From Colimorpha sp045591485 (GTDB taxonomy: Bacteria > Bacteroidota > Bacteroidia > Bacteroidales > P3), in assembly GCA_045591485.1 (NCBI GenBank), contig JAZNSV010000211.1:1-22729 (forward strand): a stretch of DNA of 22,729 nt. The letters are read 5' to 3'. The translations under genes and the position numbers were made by a program. The notes beneath the pieces are model-generated. The model was not told the DNA's origin and did no database searches. It was given only the letters and a program-made list of their open reading frames with translations. Positions 14,374 to 20,027 of this stretch are shown piece after piece (the first letter of the stretch is position 1; the number at the start of each line of letters is the position of its first letter).

Positions 14374-14793
14374 ATGAAAAAAAACATCTTTATCGCAATG
14401 GCTGCCGTCGTGGTGATGCTCTTCACAAGCTGCAGCAAGGACATCGAACTGCCCGGCACCAAATGGAAAGCCAACTACAGCAAAACCCTTTCCTATCAAG
14501 GTGTGGACGCTAGCGTCAACATGAACTTCCTCCTTAATTTCACCAATGCCACCCAGTACTCCATGACCACCTCCGGCACCATGTCGGCCATGGGCATGAC
14601 ACAGAACATGGACTCCGAGACCACCACCGGCACCTACACCTTCGACGGTGAAAAGGGTGTGTTCGACGGCGACCAGACTTTCACCTACGACAAGAAAGCC
14701 GAGACCATCACCGTGGAGCAGACAATCGACGACGAAGAAGTTGCCGCCATTTTCGGCACCAACAAGCTCTCGCTGACATTCTCGCAGCAGTAA
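14374..14793 (+). CDS. Small lipoprotein, lipocalin-like beta protein
   Basis: 139 residues. MKKNIFIAMAAVVVMLFTSC is a lipoprotein signal with lipidated Cys20. SKDIE follows, similar to Bacteroidota surface-export signals. The mature part is short and beta-rich: GTKWKANYSKTL, LNFTNATQYSMTTSG, TTGTYTFDGEKGVF, QTFTYDKKAETITVEQ, NKLSLTFSQQ. The motifs G-x-W, G-x-Y-x-x-D and a final L-x-F strand recall the lipocalin-like/META-type small barrels common in Bacteroidota, but the assignment is tentative. It is monocistronic, with its own promoter box and a strong terminator, and is the only complete plus-strand gene of the window. Confidence 0.85.
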   Translation: MKKNIFIAMAAVVVMLFTSCSKDIELPGTKWKANYSKTLSYQGVDASVNMNFLLNFTNATQYSMTTSGTMSAMGMTQNMDSETTTGTYTFDGEKGVFDGDQTFTYDKKAETITVEQTIDDEEVAAIFGTNKLSLTFSQQ

Positions 14794-14818
14794 TCCAACT
14801 GCCGACAGCAAAAAACAA

Positions 14819-14860
14819 ATCGCCCCTCGGAAGCAGTTCCGGGGGCGATTCTTTTTTTTT
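14819..14860. terminator. Strong bidirectional intrinsic terminator
   Basis: The stem ATCGCCCC-t-CGGAA pairs with TTCCG-GGGGCGAT around a GCAG loop. On the plus strand it is followed by TCTTTTTTTTT, ending the small lipoprotein transcript. On the minus strand the same stem is followed by TTGTTTTTTG, ending the ABC/GntR operon. It lies between convergent stops at 14793 and 14871. Confidence 0.92.
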
Positions 14861-14870
14861 GACGGTTTCA

Positions 14871-15809
14871 TCAGTCGGCCTTCCAGGCACGGAAGGTGCA
14901 GGCGAAGTGCGGGTTGCCGTTGTGCTTGACGCTGAAGGCCATATCTGCGTCAGAGGCCACCTTGGACATCTCCTCCATGCGGCGAATGCATTTATTGACG
15001 CCGCCCAGGCCGTGGGTGCACTGCATGTAGCACCCCTTGTGACCCTCCTGGTGGTGCAGCTCGAAGCTGCCGAAGCCCAGTTCCTTGGCGCGCTGTTCCA
15101 GACGGTCGAAGGCGCGGTCGGCCGAGCAGCCGTGCGAGACGAAGACGGTGTCTATCAACGTCGTGCTCGCCGTCTGCCGGGTCTCTTCAGCCTCCTCTTG
15201 GGCGTCGCCAAGCTCCTCCATGACGTCGTTCCACTCGTCCTCCATGTCGGCCTTGTCGGCGTTCAGCAGCTGCACAAAGACCACATGCAGCACCAGCTCG
15301 CGCACCTCGGGCATGCCGAGCAGACGGGTGGAGAGGAGCGCCGGGTCGTCGCAGACGAAGGTGCAGTGCGCCATCGGACGGCCCCAGAAGCGGACGTCGA
15401 ACTCCACGCCGTCGCTGGTCACGCGCGTCCAGCCCAGCCGTATGTTGAGCACCCACTTGGGCACCCCACGCATCCGGAGACACCAGACGCTGTCGTTCAA
15501 CGCCGCCAGGCTGACGCCGTCGTCGGCGAGCGACTGGGAGGAGGCGTGGTCGATGTGGAGCGTGTCGTCGCTGCCGTCGTAGACGCGGGTGAAGAAGTGC
15601 AGGCTGTCGCGCCAGCCGTAGGTGACCAGCTGCCGCTCCGTGGTGGTTGCCATGAGGGCGAAGTCGTAGCCCTCGGCCTCGCGGGTGCTCTCCACCTCGC
15701 CGGCCGTCACGCCGCCCGGAAATGCCTCCAGCGTCGGCGCCTCGCGGTGGCGGCACCCCGTAGCCATCAGGGCTGCCACCGCAACAATGATAAAGAGTCT
15801 TGTTTTCAT
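14871..15809 (-). CDS. Lipoprotein of unknown function, last gene of the ABC operon
   Basis: 312 residues. The signal MKTRLFIIVAVAALMATGC gives lipidated Cys19; basic residues follow (RHRE), so retention in the periplasm is more likely than surface export. The body has a beta-rich first half and an acidic helical stretch (ADMEDEWNDVMEELGDAQEEAEE, about residues 193-215). The C-terminal domain has several cysteines (GC, GCYMQC, NKC, FAC). I recognise no family. Its ATG overlaps the GntR stop by ATGA, so it is translationally coupled to the regulator and belongs to the same unit as the transporter. It may be a sensor or substrate-capturing partner; that is inference. Confidence 0.75.
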   Translation of the reverse strand: MKTRLFIIVAVAALMATGCRHREAPTLEAFPGGVTAGEVESTREAEGYDFALMATTTERQLVTYGWRDSLHFFTRVYDGSDDTLHIDHASSQSLADDGVSLAALNDSVWCLRMRGVPKWVLNIRLGWTRVTSDGVEFDVRFWGRPMAHCTFVCDDPALLSTRLLGMPEVRELVLHVVFVQLLNADKADMEDEWNDVMEELGDAQEEAEETRQTASTTLIDTVFVSHGCSADRAFDRLEQRAKELGFGSFELHHQEGHKGCYMQCTHGLGGVNKCIRRMEEMSKVASDADMAFSVKHNGNPHFACTFRAWKAD

Positions 15810-16156
15810 ATCACATCGTCTAAAGTTAATTCGTCTATACTGATGCCCAGCAGCTTCATCTTTTGACGGATAAGCGGCAAGTCCTCCTCGAGGAACTCGC
15901 GCCGCTGGTGGGCGAGGATGCGCTCGCGGGCGTCGGTTCCAACGAAGTAGCCCACGCCGCGGCGCTGATAGATGATTTCTTCCTGCTGCAGGTAGTCGAA
16001 CGAGCGCACCACCGTGTTGGGGTTCACGCCCATCTGTGCAGCCACGTCGCGCACGCTGGGCATGCGGTCGTCGGCCACGAGCTGCCCTTGCAGCACCTGC
16101 TCCATCAGCCAGTCGGCTATCTGCAGGTATATCGGTTTCTGTTTTCTAAAGTCCAT
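15806..16156 (-). CDS. GntR-family regulator, YtrA type
   Basis: 116 residues from the ATG at 16156. GGAGGAAAC precedes this ATG by 5 nt; the alternative ATG at 16171 would contain that ribosome-binding site in its coding part. The winged helix fills the first ~75 residues: PIYLQIADWLMEQVLQGQL, MPSVRDVAAQMGVNPNTVVRSFDYLQQEEII, RRGVGYFV. A short helical tail of about 40 residues follows instead of a large effector domain, which defines the YtrA subfamily. Such regulators usually repress an adjacent ABC transporter operon and respond to cell-wall-active compounds. Here the gene is at the distal end of the operon (in Bacillus ytr it is first). It overlaps the preceding gene by 11 bp. Confidence 0.92.
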   Translation of the reverse strand: MDFRKQKPIYLQIADWLMEQVLQGQLVADDRMPSVRDVAAQMGVNPNTVVRSFDYLQQEEIIYQRRGVGYFVGTDARERILAHQRREFLEEDLPLIRQKMKLLGISIDELTLDDVI

Positions 16157-16892
16157 AGTCGTTTCCTCCATATTTCAGTTCGCGGATGCTCAGGTGGACG
16201 TCGACGCCGTCGGCTTCGACCTTGCAGCGGGCGTCGCCCACAATGGTCTTCTCGCCTTCCTTGCGCGAAGGCAGGTCGCACGAGAGGAATGGCTTTATGC
16301 CCGACATCTCGATGGTCAGGCCCGCCGTTTCGGGCACCACATGGAGCGCAAGCAGGCTTTGGACGCCGTCAATGTCAATCTCGTCAGGCAGGGTGTTGGG
16401 GTAGTTGGCATTGACGTTGACCTTCACGCCATCCACCGTCAACTTGCGGCTCGCCACATTCTCGATAATCACGCCGGTCTCTACACCGTCGATGTCGATA
16501 TCGTCGAGCACTGTGCTGCGCGGCACCTTGACAACAAGGTGCTTGCGAATATTCTTCAAATCACCATAGCGGTACTTGCCATGACCGCAGTATTGTATCT
16601 CAAGCTCGCCCTCCTCATCTACATAGTAGCGCATACGCAGCGAGTCGGTCAGCGGGAGGAAGCCCTCCTGAATCTCCTCATGGATGCATACCGCAGAGTC
16701 GTCGGTGTAGAGTATTTCCATGTTGCCGAAGAGCCAGTCGACGCTGATGCCGCTAATCGGCTGCTGCAACGTAGCGTCGCCCACGCTGTAGCGCTCGGGG
16801 TGGTCGTACTTAATGTCGATCTTTGTATTCTCGCCGCAGGCCACCATCAACACCGTGGCCATCAGGGCGAATATTATTCTACGTGTCTTCAT
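16146..16892 (-). CDS. DUF4097-like (GIN-type) beta-helical lipoprotein
   Basis: 248 residues. MKTRRIIFALMATVLMVAC gives lipidated Cys19. The body shows the repeating beta pattern of DUF4097/GIN-type head domains: short strands ending in IDIDGV, LTVDGVKVNVN, DEIDIDGVQSLLALHV, TIEMSGIKPFLSCDLPS and VEADGVDVHLS. These stack as a right-handed beta helix or roll. Such proteins are frequent beside YtrA/PadR-type regulators and anti-sigma factors in Bacteroidota and Firmicutes. The exact role is not known. It sits between the second permease and the regulator, with only a repeat array (16907-16939) upstream. Confidence 0.75.
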   Translation of the reverse strand: MKTRRIIFALMATVLMVACGENTKIDIKYDHPERYSVGDATLQQPISGISVDWLFGNMEILYTDDSAVCIHEEIQEGFLPLTDSLRMRYYVDEEGELEIQYCGHGKYRYGDLKNIRKHLVVKVPRSTVLDDIDIDGVETGVIIENVASRKLTVDGVKVNVNANYPNTLPDEIDIDGVQSLLALHVVPETAGLTIEMSGIKPFLSCDLPSRKEGEKTIVGDARCKVEADGVDVHLSIRELKYGGNDYGL

Positions 16893-16906
16893 AATTTTAG
16901 TATTGG

Positions 16907-16939
16907 CTTAACTACTTAACTACTGTCTACTGACTACTA
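16907..16939. repeat. Repeat array C: CTTAACTA/CTGNCTA units
   Basis: Two CTTAACTA units (8 bp) and two CTGTCTA/CTGACTA units (7 bp) run directly into CTA, which is the stop codon (TAG on the minus strand, 16937-16939) of the second permease gene. On the coding strand each unit carries TAG, and the 8-bp units also carry TAA. It is the same repeat family as array E2 at 19568-19610, including the flanking AGTAT-Y-GGCTTAACTACTTA. Confidence 0.85.
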
Positions 16940-17770
16940 ATACGCCATGCGGTTCAGGCGGCGCCAGCTGAGCCAGCCGAAGAGGGCCGTCATCAGCACG
17001 TCGAAGCCCAGGGCCAGTCCAAAGATCCAGTTGGCCATCTGCTCGCCGCTCATGCGGTCGGGCAGCTGCATGAACCAGTCCATGAAGCTGCTGTCGGAGA
17101 AGACAGCCACCATCACTGGCACCAGCACGATGCTGAGCACGAAGTTGATGACGTAGAGCCAGAGGATGGTCTGCAGCACTTTGTGCTTCTTGAAGATGGT
17201 GCTGGTGAAGAGGAACATCAGCACAGTGCTGATATAGCCGACCCAGCAGCACAGCTGCCACATCCAGCCGAGGTGCAGGAATGCCTCGGCACCCTCCTCA
17301 GCGGCGGCATAGTCGCTCAGGGTCGACATGTCGAAGGTGAAGGGGAAGCCCATCTCGCCCTGCCAGATCCACTCCTGCCATGGGCCGAAGGGCACGGCGG
17401 TGAGGAACACATCGAGCACCATGCTGCCCAAGTAGACAGCCAGCGGGCACACGATGAGCGAGAAAAGCAGCGCCGAGCAGAACTTCTCCGCCTTCGAGGC
17501 GGGAAGCATGGCGTAGTAGATGCCCTCGTTGCGCAGGTTCCAGGTGCGGTACATGCGCGAGGGGGCCATGATGGCGGCCACGTAGGCCACGCCTTCTATC
17601 ATGAGGAGGCGCAGGTCGGCCGGCATGTAGGCGTCGCCGCCGCCGAAGACATACATCATCAGCCACACGGCAAACGGCAGGGCGGCCAGGATAATCATTG
17701 TGGTGCCGAACATCGGCCACATATTGCGAAAGTCTTTCGCTACGACTTTACAGAAACGATTCCATTCCAT
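16937..17770 (-). CDS. ABC transporter permease-like membrane protein (second paralogue)
   Basis: 277 residues with about six hydrophobic segments. The protein shares landmarks with the preceding gene product: an N-terminal FxKVVAKDFR cytoplasmic start, the conserved loop IYYAMLPASKAEKF after the second or third segment, the STIFKKHK turn, and the closing SWRRLNRMAY. The two are therefore tandem paralogues that probably form a heterodimeric membrane part of the transporter. Such YtrC/D-like permeases lack a recognised substrate-binding domain. The substrate is unknown. A gap of 33 bp filled with heptads separates the two genes. Confidence 0.8.
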   Translation of the reverse strand: MEWNRFCKVVAKDFRNMWPMFGTTMIILAALPFAVWLMMYVFGGGDAYMPADLRLLMIEGVAYVAAIMAPSRMYRTWNLRNEGIYYAMLPASKAEKFCSALLFSLIVCPLAVYLGSMVLDVFLTAVPFGPWQEWIWQGEMGFPFTFDMSTLSDYAAAEEGAEAFLHLGWMWQLCCWVGYISTVLMFLFTSTIFKKHKVLQTILWLYVINFVLSIVLVPVMVAVFSDSSFMDWFMQLPDRMSGEQMANWIFGLALGFDVLMTALFGWLSWRRLNRMAY

Positions 17771-17805
17771 AAGGTTTAAGGTTTAAAGTTTACTGTTTAA
17801 GGGTC
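17771..17805. repeat. Repeat array D: heptads AAGGTTT
   Basis: AAGGTTT, AAGGTTT, AAAGTTT, ACTGTTT and a partial fifth (AAGGGTC) fill the entire gap between the two permease genes. The fifth unit runs into the TGA stop (17804-17806). On the coding strand the junctions read TTAAAC, giving a TAA every 7 bp. Confidence 0.8.
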
Positions 17806-18649
17806 AGTAACCCATTCTTTTTATTCTTCTCCAACTGTAATAGACGAGCAGCGTGATGAAGAGAACCTGCATACCAAGGCCGATGTTGTTCACCCAGCCA
17901 TAGATGGAGCCAGTAGCAACATTCATTACACGGTCGGCAAGGTCAATCTCTATGCCCAAGTCAGCGACAAGCCACGCAGTAACGAGAACCGAGACGACGC
18001 TCACCACGAAGCCGATGCCGAAGAGGCAGAGCATGGTCAGCGCGGTCTTGCTCTTGCGGAAGAGCGTGTTGCCGAAGACAAAGGCCATGGCGAAGAGGAT
18101 GTAGCCGAAGATGGCAACCATATAGGCACGCACACTGTATATCGCCGGCAGTCCCTCGTAAGGGTTGATACCAAAGTGGCCCAGCAGGCTGTCGATCTGC
18201 CACAGGTAACCCTCGTTGACGTGCAGCGGCAGAAATGTAATCAGCGTGTCGACCACAAAGGCACCACAGAATGTCAGCAGCGGGCATATAACAAGGGTCA
18301 TCAGCAGCATGGAGAGGTATTTCTCCAGCTTCGAGGCCGGCAGCATGGCGTAGTATGAGCCACCCTTCTTCTGGTTGACCGCGTTATAGTGCACCTCTGG
18401 CACCAGACAGGCCATAATGACAGCCGTAAAGAGCAGCATGAACCACCGCACCCATACCGGTACACCAGCAGCTTGTTCACCCATCAGTATGTTGACAAGA
18501 CTGATGACCACGGGCATGAAGGCAAACGAGATGATGTTAATCCCCATATTGCCTGTGCGCTCGCCGCTGCGGAAATTGCGTGGGCTGAGCCTCCGGATAT
18601 CGTAAGCCAGCACCTTGCCGAAGCGTTTAATGTCGAAAGTCTGACTCAT
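17804..18649 (-). CDS. ABC transporter permease-like membrane protein (first paralogue)
   Basis: 281 residues with about six hydrophobic segments. It shares FGKVLAYDIRR at the start, SYYAMLPASKLEKY, the NTLFRKSK turn and the closing SWRRIKRMGY with the next gene product, so the pair arose by duplication. Its ATG overlaps the ATPase stop as ATGA (18646-18649), ensuring balanced synthesis with the ATPase. Together they match the layout of Ytr-like exporters. What is moved is not visible from sequence; antimicrobial or envelope-stress compounds are the likely class given the YtrA-type regulator. Confidence 0.82.
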   Translation of the reverse strand: MSQTFDIKRFGKVLAYDIRRLSPRNFRSGERTGNMGINIISFAFMPVVISLVNILMGEQAAGVPVWVRWFMLLFTAVIMACLVPEVHYNAVNQKKGGSYYAMLPASKLEKYLSMLLMTLVICPLLTFCGAFVVDTLITFLPLHVNEGYLWQIDSLLGHFGINPYEGLPAIYSVRAYMVAIFGYILFAMAFVFGNTLFRKSKTALTMLCLFGIGFVVSVVSVLVTAWLVADLGIEIDLADRVMNVATGSIYGWVNNIGLGMQVLFITLLVYYSWRRIKRMGY

Positions 18650-19473
18650 GCGAACAACTCTTTGATACGTTCTTTGTTGCGCAGCACGGCGTTGAAGAGG
18701 GCCTCAATGTTGAGCTGGCTCTCCTCGCCGTTCTGATTGGGCACCACATTCATGTAGCCGCCCGGCAGCAGCTCGCTGTAGAGGGCATCCGGGCGCTCCG
18801 CACCGCCATACTCGAAGAAGAGCTTCTCGGTGATGCGCTGCACCGAGGCGTCGAGCAGCACGGCGTTGTGGCTCAGGATGACGATGGGGTCGATGAGGTT
18901 CTCCACATCCTTCACCTGGTGGGTGGAGATGATGATGGTCTTGCCCTCGTCGGCTATCTTGCTCAGGATGGAGCGGAACTGTGCCTTGCTGGGTATGTCG
19001 AGGCCGTTGGTGGGCTCGTCGAGCAGCACATAGTCGGTGCCCAGCGACAGGCTGGCGGCGATGAGGCTCTTCTTCTGCTGGCCGAAGCTCATCTCCTTGA
19101 ACTTGCGCTGCGGGTCCACCTCCAGCTCCTGCATCAGATGCAGGAAGGCGCCCTGCGAGAAGGTGGGATAGAAGGGACTGAGCTCGTCGACATACTTCTG
19201 CGGCGTGGCGTTGTCGGGCAGCGTCACCTCGTCGGGCAGGAATACGATGCGCTGCAGCATCTCGGGCAAGCGGTCGTGGCTGGTGAGGCCGTCGACGGTG
19301 CATGTGCCGTTCACAGGGCGCTGCAGGCCGCAGATAATCTTGAGCAGTGTGGTCTTGCCCACGCCGTTCTCACCCAGCAGGCCGTAGATGGCGCCCTGCG
19401 GGAAACTCAGGTTGATATTGTTGAAGACCGGAGTCTTCTTGTAGCTGAAGTTCAGGTTCTTGATCTCTATCAT
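18646..19473 (-). CDS. ABC transporter ATPase, YtrB-like
   Basis: 275 residues. Walker A is GENGVGKTT (34-42), the signature is MSFGQQKK (128-135) in place of LSGGQ, Walker B is YVLLDEPTNGLD (148-159) and the switch histidine is H185 (IISTHQ). All catalytic residues are present, so the enzyme should be active; the F instead of G in the signature is usual for the YtrB/NosF-like group. A C-terminal extension of about 70 residues (from SVQRITEKLFFEYGG) carries no known domain. It heads the operon; 50-80 bp upstream lies a candidate -7 box, TACATTTG. Confidence 0.93.
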   Translation of the reverse strand: MIEIKNLNFSYKKTPVFNNINLSFPQGAIYGLLGENGVGKTTLLKIICGLQRPVNGTCTVDGLTSHDRLPEMLQRIVFLPDEVTLPDNATPQKYVDELSPFYPTFSQGAFLHLMQELEVDPQRKFKEMSFGQQKKSLIAASLSLGTDYVLLDEPTNGLDIPSKAQFRSILSKIADEGKTIIISTHQVKDVENLIDPIVILSHNAVLLDASVQRITEKLFFEYGGAERPDALYSELLPGGYMNVVPNQNGEESQLNIEALFNAVLRNKERIKELFA

Positions 19474-19488
19474 ATCTTTGATTTTTTT

Positions 19489-19538
19489 AGGAGTTAAGGA
19501 GTTAAGGAGTTATCGCTCGCTGCGCTCGTTAGGAGTTA
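19489..19538. repeat. Repeat array E1: AGGAGTTA units with an 18-bp insert
   Basis: Three AGGAGTTA units (19489-19512) and a fourth (19531-19538) are separated by an 18-bp GC-rich insert containing CGCTCG twice. On the coding strand each unit reads TAACTCCT. The array lies 16 bp upstream of the ATPase start, so in the likely transcript it is part of the leader. Confidence 0.85.
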
Positions 19539-19542
19539 AAGA

Positions 19543-19550
19543 CAAATGTA
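19543..19550 (-). promoter_or_regulatory. Possible -7 box of the ABC/GntR operon
   Basis: TACATTTG on the minus strand fits TAnnTTTG, 70 bp upstream of the ATPase ATG. No TTTG is found about 19 bp upstream, so this is a weak call. Confidence 0.35.
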
Positions 19551-19567
19551 CCAGTCTGCAGTATCGG

Positions 19568-19610
19568 CTTAACTACTTATCTACTTGACTACTGTCTACT
19601 TGACTACTTA
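19568..19610. repeat. Repeat array E2: CTTNACTA units
   Basis: CTTAACTA, CTTATCTA, CTTGACTA, CTGTCTA and CTTGACTA are followed by CTTA, whose TTA is the stop codon of the YbjQ-family gene (19608-19610). Same family and same flanking AGTAT-Y-GG as array C, 2.66 kb away. Confidence 0.85.
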
Positions 19611-19919
19611 TTTATACTTCACTGCCGTGCCGTATACCAGCACCTCGGCGGCCTGCTGCATGATGGCGCTGGTGGTGAAGCGCATGCCGATGATGGCGTC
19701 GGCGCCGAGGCGCACGGCCTGGTCCACCATGCGCTGGGTGGCCTGTGCGCGGGCTTTCTCTATCATGCTGGTGTAGCCCTTCAGCTCGCCGCCCACAATG
19801 CCTTTCAGTCCTTGGCCAAAGTCGGTGAACATGTTCTTGCTCTGGATGGTGCTGCCTTCGACGATGCCGAGCACCTCGTAGTTCATTCCCGGTAGGGTTT
19901 CGATGGTTGTCAGTTTCAT
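19608..19919 (-). CDS. YbjQ/DUF74-family protein
   Basis: 103 residues, a standard length. The conserved pattern is complete: ETLPGMNYEVLGIVEGSTIQSKN, GQGLKGIVGGELKGYTSMIEKARAQATQRMVDQAVRLGADAIIGMRFTTS, and a closing strand EVLVYGTAVKY. Family members are small alpha/beta proteins that assemble into pentamers, annotated as heavy-metal-binding on weak grounds. The true function is unknown. It lies 108 bp behind the outer-membrane receptor gene; the gap contains a decamer array, and no promoter box is seen, so it may be transcribed from the receptor promoter. Confidence 0.92.
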   Translation of the reverse strand: MKLTTIETLPGMNYEVLGIVEGSTIQSKNMFTDFGQGLKGIVGGELKGYTSMIEKARAQATQRMVDQAVRLGADAIIGMRFTTSAIMQQAAEVLVYGTAVKYK

Positions 19920-19950
19920 ATTTTTGGTGTTTTTTTTGATTTTTATTTTT

Positions 19951-20010
19951 TCTAGGACTTTCTAGGACTTTCCAGGTTTTTCTAGGATTTTTTAGGGCTT
20001 CCTAGGGATT
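19951..20010. repeat. Repeat array F: six 10-bp units, consensus TCTAGGACTT
   Basis: Six contiguous decamers: TCTAGGACTT twice, then TCCAGGTTTT, TCTAGGATTT, TTTAGGGCTT and CCTAGGGATT. On the coding strand five of six contain TAG or TAA. The array fills most of the gap between the outer-membrane receptor stop (20028) and the YbjQ-family start, which is otherwise T-rich on the plus strand. Confidence 0.9.
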
Positions 20011-20027
20011 TCCTATTTTCTCTCTTT

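Noticed and set aside
19513..19530. Hairpin in the GC-rich insert of array E1
   Set aside because: CGCTCG occurs twice as a direct repeat, not as an inverted one; no stable stem forms.
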